64,000 bases of DNA from Gelidibacter gilvus (GCF_004115975.1 NZ_SDDZ01000006.1:62001-126000), one strand, 5' to 3'; shown: positions 44,143 through 54,473, counted from the first letter of the stretch. Program-made: numbers and translations. The notes: generated by a model not told the origin, from the sequence alone.

Positions 44143-45003
44143 ATGAAGTCAATTTTATACGCCACCGATTATTCTGAAAGCTCCGTCGCTGCCCTAAAAT
44201 ATGCGCATCACATGAGTTTGAGCCTAAATGCCAAATTATGGGTAGTTCACGTATTTGAAAGCCCATCAATGATGCAAACTAGAGCAAGAATACCATTCCC
44301 AAATCGTGAAAAAGAAACTTTTGAGATGCATAATGACAAACTTGAAGGTTTTTGCAAAAAACATTTAGGAGGTGATACAGACACCTTGAATGTTGCAGTT
44401 GAAGCCATTCAGGATAAATCGGCGGTAGAAGGAATTGTATCCAAAGCCGAGCAAATCCAGTCTTTATTCATCGTAACTGGCATGAATAGCAAAAGTAAAT
44501 TACAACGATTGATAATGGGCAGTACGGCTAGAACTCTGATTGAAAAAGCCCCATATCCAGTTTTAACCATTCCAGAAGATAAAGAATATCATCCGATCAA
44601 AACCATTGTTTATGCCACAGATTTTCAACAAGAGGATCTCGACGCGCTTAGTAAATTAGCATCCATTGCCAAGCCTCTTGAAGCAAAAATCAAAATAGTG
44701 CATATTTGCACGATGGAAAAAACCATATGTGATATAGAAAAGACACAAAGAATGGAAACCATTGGTAAACATATGAAATATGCCAACGTAGAATTAGATG
44801 TATTACATTCCGAAGATATTTTCACGGAACTCATAACATATTCCGAGAAAACCGATGCCGACATGATTGGGATGCTTGAGCGTGAAAGCACAAGTTATAC
44901 CTCAGATCTCTTTTACAGAAATCTATTGAAAAAAATGAAGTCGTACGGTAAAATTCCTTTAATGAGTTTTAACGCCAAAAATTATGGCAAATTCCATCTA
45001 TAA
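44143..45003 (+). CDS. Universal stress protein, tandem UspA domains
   Basis: A 286-residue protein with two Usp domains (residues 1-145 and 150-280). The first keeps the ATP-binding pattern G-M-N-S-K-S-K-L-Q-R-L-I-M-G-S-T-A near residues 113-129; the second lacks a clear G-S-T/S loop, so only one site may bind nucleotide. In other bacteria such proteins accumulate in growth arrest or oxygen limitation. It is a single gene preceded by a class II Crp/Fnr-type promoter and followed by a complex hairpin. Confidence 0.93.
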   Translation: MKSILYATDYSESSVAALKYAHHMSLSLNAKLWVVHVFESPSMMQTRARIPFPNREKETFEMHNDKLEGFCKKHLGGDTDTLNVAVEAIQDKSAVEGIVSKAEQIQSLFIVTGMNSKSKLQRLIMGSTARTLIEKAPYPVLTIPEDKEYHPIKTIVYATDFQQEDLDALSKLASIAKPLEAKIKIVHICTMEKTICDIEKTQRMETIGKHMKYANVELDVLHSEDIFTELITYSEKTDADMIGMLERESTSYTSDLFYRNLLKKMKSYGKIPLMSFNAKNYGKFHL

Positions 45004-45017
45004 AACTATAACAACTT

Positions 45018-45105
45018 AAACACTGAATAAAATGGCATTCATTTAAAGCTAAGTGAAAAAGAGTATTGCGCTCACTCAAAGCTGTTCTATTCAGTGTTTA
45101 TTTTA
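45018..45105 (+). terminator. Large branched terminator after the usp gene
   Basis: Outer arms AAACACTGAATA and TATTCAGTGTTT (12 bp perfect) enclose 58 nt that hold a second small stem (AGTGA/TCACT). TTTTACTTTT follows. The loop is larger than usual for an intrinsic terminator. Confidence 0.6.
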
Positions 45106-45214
45106 CTTTTCATTCTTCCTACTTAGCTGCACAAGCGGGCCATTCAAAACCTGACTTCTACAGTCACTTTCCAAAGGTTTATCATGACATTATATTGTTG
45201 ACGAAACACTCCAA

Positions 45215-45258
45215 CTGACCCAGATCATTGTTAACGTCCTAAATATCAAGTATATTGA
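45215..45258 (+). promoter_or_regulatory. Crp/Fnr-type site and -7 box of a small secreted protein gene
   Basis: CTGACCCAGATCAT (45215-45228, centre 45221.5) and TATATTGA (45251-45258), with the T of TA again 29.5 bp away. Predicted leader about 136 nt to the GTG at 45399. Confidence 0.7.
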
Positions 45259-45398
45259 AAACAGATTGGAACATTAAAGTGTTCTAATTCTTTAAATTGA
45301 TTTTCAAGATTTTACATACTTGAAAAATCAAAATAGAAACCGAGATATTTATGTGATCGCGGTGTTCTAAAAATTATTAACCTCAAAAATTATTTATT

Positions 45399-45701
45399 GT
45401 GAAACATATTTTTATTAGTCTATCAATTGCAACTTTTTCATTTATGGGCGTATCTGCTCAAGAAGATTTTAAAAGGTTAGACTCAGCAGAAAATCAAAAG
45501 AACCTCAGAATTTACCAAGACCAGCAAGAGCAAAAATTGGATGCCATTATCCGCGAGCAAATCAATTATTATATTTGGGATGCAAACAGAAGATTGGAAG
45601 CTCAAAAAATAGAAGTTCAAAACGAACGCGAAGCTTTAGCAGCATGGCTAAAAGAACGACCAGCTGGAACGGTTGAACGTAGTACAGAATTAAACAAATA
45701 G
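45399..45701 (+). CDS. Small secreted protein of unknown function
   Basis: A 100-residue product beginning with GTG. Residues 1-20 are a Sec signal peptide (cleavage after V-S-A). The mature part is a charged helix rich in Gln, Glu and Arg, probably coiled coil, ending R-P-A-G-T-V-E-R-S-T-E-L-N-K. No ATG start lies close by that keeps the signal. I do not recognise the family. It is proposed as part of the Crp/Fnr-type regulon by its promoter and sits between usp and the N-ATPase operon. Confidence 0.65.
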   Translation: MKHIFISLSIATFSFMGVSAQEDFKRLDSAENQKNLRIYQDQQEQKLDAIIREQINYYIWDANRRLEAQKIEVQNEREALAAWLKERPAGTVERSTELNK

Positions 45702-46180
45702 AATTAGTGATCATTTCGTATTCTCTAACCTAATAAAAGCGAGATACGAAGCTTGATTACGTTTAAGGATTAGTATAATCTTTAGTAATTCTTATAAATG
45801 GGAAAGGCCTTTGAAATTTCAAAGGCCTTTCTATTTTGTTTATAATTCGGTATGAATGGATGAGCATAGCTTTAAGTGTAAACGACTTCGCGTCTTGGCA
45901 CGAAGCATTAAAAGAACCACATTACGTTGAAAAACCCGCAATGACTTTTAAAATAAGTAGCGACCAAGCAATGGTTAATATTTTGCTGTGCTCAGTTATT
46001 TTAGGCGATAAATTGACTCGTCATATAGTCTGCTCTGTTATAATCAGGCTTCAACTTTGATACTATCATTTAATACTATCAAAGATATGGTCAAATAATT
46101 GAAGTTTTAATTGAACACTCCTTGTTACTAATGAAACAACAATCATAATATAGCAAAGATCAAAAACAGCTTACCTTACA
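45702..46180. other. Intergenic region with a 66-codon frame of doubtful value
   Basis: After the terminator at 45802 an ATG-initiated frame at 45860-46060 encodes a short product with a first line (S-V-N-D-F-A-S-W-H-E-A-L) reminiscent of small monooxygenase-like domains, then no recognisable continuation. It may be a decayed gene; I do not annotate it as coding. Confidence 0.35.
45802..45837. terminator. Perfect 30-bp palindromic terminator
   Basis: Arms GAAAGGCCTTTGAAA and its exact complement (45802-45831) are followed by TATTTTG. It ends the small secreted protein transcript. Confidence 0.85.
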
Positions 46181-47062
46181 TCATTTTTCTTTCAGTGCTT
46201 CAAATCCTGCAATCACATCAAAAAGCTCTTCATCGATAGTGCTTTGTCTCAAACGGTTGTAGCCGCGTTTCAGATCCTCCAGCATCTCATCAATGTTTTT
46301 TTCTGCACGCTCCATGGCTTCGAGTCTGCTGGCGTTTTCGGCGGCCAAAGATTCTGCACTGGCCTTGTACAAGGACACAAAGAGATATTCCCTAATCAGC
46401 GTACGTAAGGTGTTTTCAGTGCCTCCAATAACTTGTGGAACATTGTGGGACGGCCATTCCATGGCTGTTATGTCCTCTTCCCATTTCTTATCTGGCGGAA
46501 ACAACTGTTGGCTTTCTGGTCGGTAATTGGCGCCTTCCGTTGGCGTATTGTGAAAAATATAAAAGCTGTAAAACTGATCTTTCTGTCGGTAGGCTTCACT
46601 TTTAATTAAAATCTGGTTGACCAAAGGAGTGATCGCAGTCACAGAATTTGGGACAGTAAAACGTTTTGTAGGTGAGAATTTTCCATCCAAAAGCAAGGCA
46701 TACACTCTTTCGCCAACGACCCAAATTTCTGTCTGGCCGGGAAGTTCTTTGATGATATCTTGTGCATAGGAACTTATAGTATCGTTGAACCGTCCCACCA
46801 ATCCTTGGTCTGATCCAAAGATGATGGCCACCGATTTTGAGTTTTTCTTGTCGTGATGATCCGCTATCAACGAAATCCTTTCCTTTTTAAAACAGGCGTG
46901 GATCCCAAGGGAAATGGTGCGGTAATAATCCTGTAAAGATTGTACTGACATCTCGTATTGGGTGATATTGGACGTGGCCATAGCCTTCATCGTTCTAACC
47001 ACCGATGCCATATCACCAGCACTCTGCTGTCTTCTTTGGAGATTGATTAGAGTATCACTCAT
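46181..47062 (-). CDS. atpG: N-type ATPase gamma subunit
   Basis: A 293-residue gamma subunit, the central rotor stalk: N-terminal helix M-S-D-T-L-I-N-L-Q-R-R-Q-Q-S with the family K-A-M-A-T-S-N-I motif, and a C-terminal helix with S-L-A-A-E-N-A-S-R-L-E-A-M-E-R-A. ATG 47062 is chosen because it gives the proper N-terminal helix; the upstream extension to 47125 lies in atpA. The gene overlaps the atpA stop by 8 bp and is the last gene of the nine-gene operon. Confidence 0.92.
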   Translation of the reverse strand: MSDTLINLQRRQQSAGDMASVVRTMKAMATSNITQYEMSVQSLQDYYRTISLGIHACFKKERISLIADHHDKKNSKSVAIIFGSDQGLVGRFNDTISSYAQDIIKELPGQTEIWVVGERVYALLLDGKFSPTKRFTVPNSVTAITPLVNQILIKSEAYRQKDQFYSFYIFHNTPTEGANYRPESQQLFPPDKKWEEDITAMEWPSHNVPQVIGGTENTLRTLIREYLFVSLYKASAESLAAENASRLEAMERAEKNIDEMLEDLKRGYNRLRQSTIDEELFDVIAGFEALKEK

Positions 47063-48593
47063 GATTCTGGAGTTCAGGAAGGTTGGCAATTGCATCCTTT
47101 GCCAATGATACGATAGTAGCTTCATCGGCCTCGTTCAAAGACTCTGAAGCAAAGATGCGTCGCAACAGGGCATCAGGTATTTGGGACGATTTCTTTTTAA
47201 TCAGGTTTTCAGCGGTCGTGATTTTATCAAGAGGTACACTGTCAAAAATACCATGGATCAGCGCCATCAACACCAAGAGTTGCTCTGGTACCGAAACAGG
47301 TTCCATTTCAGGTTGTTTAAAAATCATCCGAATTCTTTTTCCTCGCTCAATCATTTTTTGGGTATCGGCATCCAAACGGGTTCCAAAACGCGAAAACGTT
47401 TCCAATTCTTCAGATTGGGCATAGGCAAGTTTCAAATTCCCAGCAATTTTCCGATAGGCTCCCAACTGTGCCTTACCGCCTACCCGAGACACCGATTTTC
47501 CGATATCTACTGCTGGAAGCAAACCCAATTCGAACAATTTTGGCGAGAGATAAATCTGACCATCAGTAATTGAAATAATGTTTGTGGGGATATAGGCCGA
47601 GATATCCTGAGCTTGCGTTTCAATAATGGGCAAAGCCGTCAAAGATCCGCCACCATTGGATGCATTAAGATGGGTTGATCGTTCCAGAAGTCTGGAATGG
47701 ATATAAAAAATATCGCCGGGAAATGCTTCCCTTCCAGGTGGTCGACGCAGTAAAAGTGACAATTCGCGATACGCACGCGCATGCTTGGTCAGATCGTCAT
47801 AAACAATTAAAACATCACGTCCCTGCTCCATAAAATATTCTGCAATACTTGTAGCCGCATAAGGTGTTAAATATTGAAGTCCAGGCGAACTGTTTCCTTC
47901 AGAAAATACGACCACGGTATAATCCATGGCGCCTTTCTCCTGAAGTTCAGAAATCACTGTGGCAACCGCTGCAGTACGTTGCCCAATAGCACAGTAGATA
48001 CACAACACATTTTTATCGTGCTGATTGAGAATGGTATCAATGGCAATAGAGGTTTTGCCCGTTTGTCGATCTCCAAGGATCAATTCACGTTGTCCACGTC
48101 CAATAGGAATGATCGCATCAATGACTTTAATTCCGGTTTGTAAAGGCGCATTGACGGCTTCGCGACTCATAATAGGTGGCGCAGGCCGTTCAATAGGATA
48201 GCGGTGTTGAAATGAAATGGGACCTTTATCGTCCATCGGATTTCCGAGTGAATCGACGACCCTCCCGATAAGACCTTCGCCCACAGGAATATCGGCAACC
48301 CGATGGGTTCTTAAAACAGGATCACCTGCTTGGAGCTGATCGTTTCTGCCCAAAAGCACCACGCCTATTTCATCTTCATCGAGATTAAAAGCCATGCCGT
48401 ATAAATTGTTGGGAAACTCCAATAGTTCCTCAAAACCTGTTCCCGGTAAACCAGTTACAGTGGCAATTCCCGCAGAAATATTTTTTACAATCCCCATTTC
48501 ACGAAATTGAATCGTGGGATCATAGTTTTGCTTACTGTCGCTTATCTCCAGAAAGGTATCCTCTAATATTTGGTCTAAATCAGTCGATCGCAT
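47055..48593 (-). CDS. atpA: N-type ATPase alpha subunit
   Basis: A 512-residue alpha subunit. Walker A G-D-R-Q-T-G-K-T-S near residue 172, non-catalytic-site pattern, and V-V-F-S-E-G-N-S-S-P-G-L-Q-Y-L where classical alpha has A-T-A-S-E. It is slightly longer at the N-terminus than the beta subunit, as usual. It overlaps atpF by 14 bp. Classical F-type operons have delta directly before alpha; here no delta gene is present, in line with N-ATPase organisation. Confidence 0.94.
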   Translation of the reverse strand: MRSTDLDQILEDTFLEISDSKQNYDPTIQFREMGIVKNISAGIATVTGLPGTGFEELLEFPNNLYGMAFNLDEDEIGVVLLGRNDQLQAGDPVLRTHRVADIPVGEGLIGRVVDSLGNPMDDKGPISFQHRYPIERPAPPIMSREAVNAPLQTGIKVIDAIIPIGRGQRELILGDRQTGKTSIAIDTILNQHDKNVLCIYCAIGQRTAAVATVISELQEKGAMDYTVVVFSEGNSSPGLQYLTPYAATSIAEYFMEQGRDVLIVYDDLTKHARAYRELSLLLRRPPGREAFPGDIFYIHSRLLERSTHLNASNGGGSLTALPIIETQAQDISAYIPTNIISITDGQIYLSPKLFELGLLPAVDIGKSVSRVGGKAQLGAYRKIAGNLKLAYAQSEELETFSRFGTRLDADTQKMIERGKRIRMIFKQPEMEPVSVPEQLLVLMALIHGIFDSVPLDKITTAENLIKKKSSQIPDALLRRIFASESLNEADEATIVSLAKDAIANLPELQNHE

Positions 48594-49350
48594 TTTCTTT
48601 CTCCTTTGTGATGATACTCTCCTTTTTTAAGGCTTCGAGATAGGAATCAATAGTCCATGACAATTGGTAACTTGCCGTCTCTATCTTAATGCCACTCACC
48701 AATTCCGGTTCCAATTCATATCGAAAATCATTCTGTTTTTCGGTGATTTTTTCCATTGCTTTTTCGAGTTCCTGTTTCGAACTATCCGATAAATAGAACA
48801 CACTTTTTATGGTAATGGAACCTTCGTTATCTTTGAGTGCGTCCATAAATTTTGTTTTAGCCGCCCCATCCAAATTCCTTATTTTCTCAATAAATACAGT
48901 CACCACTTGTTGCTCCAGACTGACATCCGCAAGATCAGAAAGCGTTTTTCTTGCAATTTCAAAAACGGCATCCTTGGTTTTTCTCTTAAGCCGATCAACT
49001 ATTTCTTGTTCTTGCTGCTTGAGCGACTCCTCGAATTTTGAACGCAGCACCGTAGATTCCTTTCTCACCTCTTCCAATAGACGTTGCTTTTCAGAATCAA
49101 TCTGTTCGTGGACTTTATTCATTTTTGCGACACGTTCTTTATCAAAAGCTTCATTCTTTTGACGGAACAGATCTTGATCTTTCTTGGCTTCTGCTTTTTT
49201 TGTGGCAGCGTCCTCAAGTTGAGCAGCAATCTTATTTTCCCTCGCATCAATAGCATCCAATACCGGTTTGTATAAAAACCGTTTTAAGAGCCAGACTAAA
49301 ATGAGAAAATTGACTATTTGTGCTATTACTGTAAACCAGTTGATTTCCAT
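48580..49350 (-). CDS. atpF: N-type ATPase b subunit with C-terminal delta-like extension
   Basis: A 256-residue protein, about 100 longer than a classical b subunit. Residues 1-28 hold the single membrane helix, residues 30-140 a long charged coiled coil, and residues about 150-250 a globular tail (S-D-L-A-D-V-S, S-V-F-Y-L-S-D) that matches the delta/OSCP-like position. The N-ATPase operon has no separate delta gene, so this fused tail likely links stator to alpha. It lies 7 bp downstream of atpE. Confidence 0.9.
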   Translation of the reverse strand: MEINWFTVIAQIVNFLILVWLLKRFLYKPVLDAIDARENKIAAQLEDAATKKAEAKKDQDLFRQKNEAFDKERVAKMNKVHEQIDSEKQRLLEEVRKESTVLRSKFEESLKQQEQEIVDRLKRKTKDAVFEIARKTLSDLADVSLEQQVVTVFIEKIRNLDGAAKTKFMDALKDNEGSITIKSVFYLSDSSKQELEKAMEKITEKQNDFRYELEPELVSGIKIETASYQLSWTIDSYLEALKKESIITKEKENAID

Positions 49351-49357
49351 AAAATGA

Positions 49358-49624
49358 TTATGCTATAAAATGATTCCAAAACGGATTCGCAAAAATGAGG
49401 ATCATCGAAAGCACAAAACAATAAATAGCTGTCGATTCAATCATTGCCAAACCCACAAATAATGTTCTGGTAATTGTTGGTGCGGCATCGGGTTGTTGCG
49501 CGATAGATTCCAATGCTTTTGCAACCGCTCTTCCCTCTCCTAATGCAGGCATCATACTGCCAATTCCTGTTGTAATTCCTGCAGTGATAATTGATGCCAC
49601 TGCGATAATTGTTACGTTGTCCAT
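49358..49624 (-). CDS. atpE: N-type ATPase c subunit (rotor ring)
   Basis: An 88-residue hairpin of two membrane helices. The loop is A-Q-Q-P-D. Ion-site residues: E63-S-T-A-I-Y68 in helix 2, identical in pattern to Na-binding c subunits, and E30 in helix 1 at the position of the Na ligand Gln32 of Ilyobacter. Two carboxylates per subunit are known from the N-type ring of Burkholderia pseudomallei, which was reported to bind protons. Whether this one uses Na or H cannot be told from sequence. Confidence 0.93.
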   Translation of the reverse strand: MDNVTIIAVASIITAGITTGIGSMMPALGEGRAVAKALESIAQQPDAAPTITRTLFVGLAMIESTAIYCFVLSMILIFANPFWNHFIA

Positions 49625-49812
49625 GTTTAAAAATTTTGTTTCTTGTTTAAAGTTTCTCGTTTAACGTTTCTTGTTTGTTGTTTATCCGTGGCCCAACTTC
49701 GCTTTCATCTTCAAATTCAATTTCAATTTTGTTCTGGTTAAAGTTCAAAGTTTTTGTGACTCATAGTTAGAAAAACACTTTCTCTACCCTCTCCCACTTC
49801 TCACCACTCACA
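49625..49812 (-). promoter_or_regulatory. Long A/T-rich spacer with repeats before atpE
   Basis: This 188-bp gap is the only large spacer inside the operon; other junctions are under 10 bp or overlap. On the coding strand it contains repeated AGAAAC and TTTAAAC or GTTAAAC units just upstream of atpE. By analogy with the E. coli atpE translational enhancer, it may raise c subunit synthesis or mark a processing or internal start site. Inference only. Confidence 0.35.
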
Positions 49813-50502
49813 CTAATCCCCACTCCCCTCTATCTCCTTCTCCTCCTGCGTAGCCGCCGCAATATACACCGTTGCCAAAATCGCAAAGATATAAGCCTGT
49901 ATCATTCCCGTCAACAAGCCTAATGCGCTCATGATCATCGGAAAGAAAAAAGGCACTATAGAAATTAAAACTGTAGCGATCAAACCGCCACTCATGATGT
50001 TTCCAAACAATCTGACCGCCAATGCCAGCGTTCGCGAAATCTCACTGATGATATTGAACGGGAGCATAATAAAATTCGGCTGTAAATAAGAACGTAAGTA
50101 CCCTTTGAGTCCGCCACCGGCAATTCCAAAAACGGGAACCGCAATAAATACGGATATCGCCAGTGCCGCTGTGGTAGAAAGTGAACCCGTTGGCGCCTCA
50201 TACCACGGCACTATGGTCAACAGATTTGAAACGGCAATAAAAAGAAATAAAGTGCCGATAAAGCCGATGTATTTTTCAGGTTTTTTCAATCCCACTTCTT
50301 TTATTTGATCGCGGATCATAATGACCAACATCTCCAAAACATTCTGCCAGCGGGAGGTCTTAATTTCCGATTTTAAATTTCGGGTGATCAGCCACGCACC
50401 TAGACCTAGCAGAAGCATCAATGCCCATGTGGTAACGATAGTGAGGTTGATATTAATAAACCCGTACTCCCAAAAAATCATTTGATCCGGACTAATTCTC
50501 AT
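49813..50502 (-). CDS. atpB: N-type ATPase a subunit
   Basis: A 229-residue membrane protein with about five or six helices. The essential Arg is in S-R-T-L-A-L-A-V-R-L-F-G-N (helix 4 equivalent), followed by the final helix with G-M-I-Q-A-Y-I-F-A-I-L-A-T-V-Y-I. It is shorter than F-type a subunits (about 240-270), as usual for N-ATPases. It overlaps atpR by 11 bp. Confidence 0.92.
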   Translation of the reverse strand: MRISPDQMIFWEYGFININLTIVTTWALMLLLGLGAWLITRNLKSEIKTSRWQNVLEMLVIMIRDQIKEVGLKKPEKYIGFIGTLFLFIAVSNLLTIVPWYEAPTGSLSTTAALAISVFIAVPVFGIAGGGLKGYLRSYLQPNFIMLPFNIISEISRTLALAVRLFGNIMSGGLIATVLISIVPFFFPMIMSALGLLTGMIQAYIFAILATVYIAAATQEEKEIEGSGD

Positions 50503-50812
50503 CGCTTACTTCTTTTATGAATACTGGATTTGCCTGCTTGAGTTTTTTTGTGATGTTTGTAATCACAATTCTAGCTATTAAAAAGCCCACGAGACAGGCC
50601 AGCAGTTTTTGCCAACTATCCCCGCCCACAAAATAAAATCCGGTCAAGATAATCGCCATTCTTAATATCAAACTACCGAAAAATATCAGGGTCGCCCTTT
50701 TTGAGCCCAATCCTTTATTCACGGTGAGCCAAAGTCCCCCGAAAAATATAACCCCCAATAACATCCCAGCCAATACCGCTGGAAGTAGGCTTAATATGTC
50801 ATTCATTTCCAT
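50492..50812 (-). CDS. atpR: N-type ATPase AtpR subunit
   Basis: About 104-106 residues with three hydrophobic segments: L-L-P-A-V-L-A-G-M-L-L-G-V-I-F-F-G-G-L-W, a middle pair and a C-terminal segment ending in basic residues. AtpR is a marker of the N-ATPase operon. ATG at 50812 (MEMNDIL) or 50806 (MNDIL) overlaps the end of atpQ (stop at 50799) by 14 or 8 bp; an upstream start at 50866 would add an unrelated basic tail and is rejected. Confidence 0.85.
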   Translation of the reverse strand: MEMNDILSLLPAVLAGMLLGVIFFGGLWLTVNKGLGSKRATLIFFGSLILRMAIILTGFYFVGGDSWQKLLACLVGFLIARIVITNITKKLKQANPVFIKEVSDEN

Positions 50813-51122
50813 CTTCGTTTTTTTTATGAATTTCCTTATTTTCTTTTTGAATCCAATTCCACGCAATCAAACATCCCAACATCAATCCCGCAACCAAGAG
50901 ACTGAGGGTCCAAGAGAAATCTTCTTTGGAGGTTTTATCGAGCCAAATTCCCAAGGCTGCACCCAAAATTGTGGGCACTGCAATAGACCAACCGATCATT
51001 CCAAACAAACCCAATCCGGACCATACGCTTTTAGTTTCGCGTTGTGCCTGAAGTTTTCGTTCTTCCTTGTCGCCGACTACTTTCTCAAAAGAGCTGTTCT
51101 TATTTGATTTTTCCTCTTTCAC
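50799..51122 (-). CDS. atpQ: N-type ATPase AtpQ subunit (AtpI-like)
   Basis: A 107-residue protein: a charged N-terminal 40 residues, then two helices (M-I-G-W-S-I-A-V-P-T-I-L-G-A-A-L-G-I-W-L-D and S-W-T-L-S-L-L-V-A-G-L-M-L-G-C-L-I-A-W). AtpQ/AtpI-type proteins help c ring assembly. Position between epsilon and AtpR is that of the N-ATPase. It begins 2 bp after the atpC stop and overlaps atpR. Confidence 0.85.
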   Translation of the reverse strand: MKEEKSNKNSSFEKVVGDKEERKLQAQRETKSVWSGLGLFGMIGWSIAVPTILGAALGIWLDKTSKEDFSWTLSLLVAGLMLGCLIAWNWIQKENKEIHKKNEDGNE

Positions 51123-51124
51123 AA

Positions 51125-51526
51125 TTATCTTCTCAAGTTTTGAAAATTACGTAAAAAGCCAGTTTCTAATTTTGCCATCACATTACGGGCATTTATTTCC
51201 AGTTCATCCAGTTCTACCATTTCTTTTTCAACCATAGCCCTCAACTTTCCGAGAGGCGCATTTCCAATGGCATGCCTCACGGATATGGACACCTGTGCTC
51301 CTGCTTTTATCAAAATACCATCATTCACGGCAATATATTTTTCTCCTTCATCTTCTGTTTCATAAACTAAAATCCCCGTCACCAACGCGGCTGTGCAATC
51401 AAGTCTGCGAGGTAAAATGCCATAAGAGCCATCGGTAGTTTCCGCCACAATCCGTTTCACGTTTTTTATATCCGCAAAAACGCCATAGGGCAGTAGAATC
51501 TTAAGTTGCATTAAATTAGTTTCCAT
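51125..51526 (-). CDS. atpC: N-type ATPase epsilon subunit
   Basis: A 133-residue epsilon: an N-terminal beta-sandwich (G-S-Y-G-I-L-P-R-R-L-D-C-T-A-A-L) and a C-terminal helical hairpin (L-R-A-M-V-E-K-E-M-V-E-L-D-E-L-E). It follows atpD after 3 bp. The order beta-epsilon at the operon start, ahead of the membrane subunits, is the signature N-ATPase arrangement. Confidence 0.9.
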   Translation of the reverse strand: METNLMQLKILLPYGVFADIKNVKRIVAETTDGSYGILPRRLDCTAALVTGILVYETEDEGEKYIAVNDGILIKAGAQVSISVRHAIGNAPLGKLRAMVEKEMVELDELEINARNVMAKLETGFLRNFQNLRR

Positions 51527-51529
51527 TAT

Positions 51530-52981
<1,452 letters not shown>

Positions 52982-53056
52982 TCAGCTTTCTATAACAGTG
53001 TGATAAGCTGTCCAAAAAGATCTTATCTTTATTTTCCATTCAAATTTTACAGAATG

Positions 53057-53130
53057 TAAATATATCGAACTTTAAATCCGCATGAAATGACCTATATCAT
53101 GTCATACCATTTCGTCAAGGTTTAATTTTG
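53057..53130. promoter_or_regulatory. Bidirectional Crp/Fnr-type promoter of the N-ATPase operon and mscS
   Basis: One palindrome ATGACCTATATCAT (53087-53100, centre 53093.5). Toward atpD, TATATTTA (53064-53057); toward mscS, TAATTTTG (53123-53130, full match). In both directions the T of TA is 29.5 bp from the centre, so one bound activator could serve both. Predicted leaders about 113 and 130 nt. Confidence 0.85.
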
Positions 53131-53183
53131 ATGGATCCAAGATAAGAACCGAAACTTCGGATGAATCGATAACTGAAGTGAAG

Positions 53184-53240
53184 GAAATCAAGAACCTCTA
53201 GTATTAAAACTTACTGTTGGAAATAACGTAACTCTTTACG
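53184..53240 (+). repeat. Shared leader-like sequence upstream of mscS (short form)
   Basis: GAAATCAAGAACCTC is immediately joined to a block AGTATTAAAAC-N-ACTG that recurs at 62867-62980, where about 60 bp of hairpin sequence separates the two blocks. It lies just ahead of the mscS start. Confidence 0.55.
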
Positions 53241-53264
53241 ATTTCAAAAAACCAAATTGTTATT

Positions 53265-54371
53265 ATGAACAAATTTTTAGAAACCTATCAATCAGATATA
53301 ATTTACGCCACAATTGTTATAGCATCCGTGGTGTTGCTTTATTTCTTAACCCGAATTCTCAGGGTCTGGTTCACTAATAAAATCCAAGAAAAACTTCCGG
53401 GAGCATCGGTCCGGCCAATAAATCTGATTAAACATATCTTAACAGTACTCTGGATTCTTCTGGGCATAACAGCACTTGCTTTTATCTTTATTGAGGTAGA
53501 TAGGGAATTTGTTTTAAGACGCTATTTTAAGCTGTTTATTTATATAGGTGTGGTTTCTGTGGTGACCATTATCGCCTTAATGATCAGCAATTTATGGTTC
53601 AAGTATAAAATTCAGCAAAAAATTGAAGAAAAGGAAGACCCTACCAATTACAAGTTTTTCCGTTATGTAGTGATCATTCTTATTGGGCTTATTGGCGCTT
53701 TAATTTCGTCATTGGCTTTTCCGTCGCTAAAAGGTGTAGCGCAGACTACTTTAGGTGGCGCGGGGATTATAGCGTTGATTGTAGGTTTTGCGGCACAAGA
53801 AGGTTTAGCCAACATCACAGGAGGATTTTTTATTATCGCATTTAAACCCTTCAGAATTGGTGATCGGGTCAAGATTTCTGATACCATGGTGGGTACGGTA
53901 ACGGATGTTACGCTGCGTCATACGGTAATTAGAAATTTTGACAATAAAATGATTGTAATTCCCAATTCAATCATCAATAAAGAAAAACTAATCAATTACG
54001 ATTTAGGTGAACATACCTTATGTGAACACATAGAAATAGGGATTTCTTATGATAGTAATATCGATTTGGCAAAAAAAATTATGCGGGAAGAATGCGAGAA
54101 TCACCCTTTAATTTTTGACACCCGTTCCGAATTTGAAATCGAAGAAGGCAAACCCCTGGTGAGAACAGCGCTGACTGAATTAAATGATTTTTCAATGACT
54201 ATTAGAGCGTGGGCATGGGTGCGCAACCATTCGGATTCATTTTCATTAAAATGTGATGTTTTAGAAAGTATCAAGAAACGCTTCGACAAAGAAGGTGTTG
54301 AAATTCCTTATCCGTACCGCACGATCGTCATGAAAGAAATAAAGGAAAAACCCGCTGAACGTTTAGAATAA
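53265..54371 (+). CDS. MscS family mechanosensitive channel
   Basis: A 368-residue channel with about four or five N-terminal membrane helices; the pore helix G-G-A-G-I-I-A-L-I-V-G-F-A-A-Q-E-G-L-A-N near residues 170-190; the beta domain (F-K-P-F-R-I-G-D-R-V-K-I) and a cytosolic C-terminal domain. It releases osmolytes on hypo-osmotic shock. It is read from the right-hand side of the shared promoter with the N-ATPase operon. A repeat element occupies part of its leader. Confidence 0.95.
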   Translation: MNKFLETYQSDIIYATIVIASVVLLYFLTRILRVWFTNKIQEKLPGASVRPINLIKHILTVLWILLGITALAFIFIEVDREFVLRRYFKLFIYIGVVSVVTIIALMISNLWFKYKIQQKIEEKEDPTNYKFFRYVVIILIGLIGALISSLAFPSLKGVAQTTLGGAGIIALIVGFAAQEGLANITGGFFIIAFKPFRIGDRVKISDTMVGTVTDVTLRHTVIRNFDNKMIVIPNSIINKEKLINYDLGEHTLCEHIEIGISYDSNIDLAKKIMREECENHPLIFDTRSEFEIEEGKPLVRTALTELNDFSMTIRAWAWVRNHSDSFSLKCDVLESIKKRFDKEGVEIPYPYRTIVMKEIKEKPAERLE

Positions 54372-54473
54372 ATCATCCTATGAAATTGCTATCTTAAGAT
54401 GGTTACGATCAACGGAGGATCGAATTCATTTATTTAACATCGGAACGTATCCGAAGGTAAAAACATCAGGACG

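Noticed and set aside
45860-46060. 66-codon frame after the 45.8-kb terminator
   Set aside because: Slight resemblance to small monooxygenase-like domains at the start only; probably chance or remnant.
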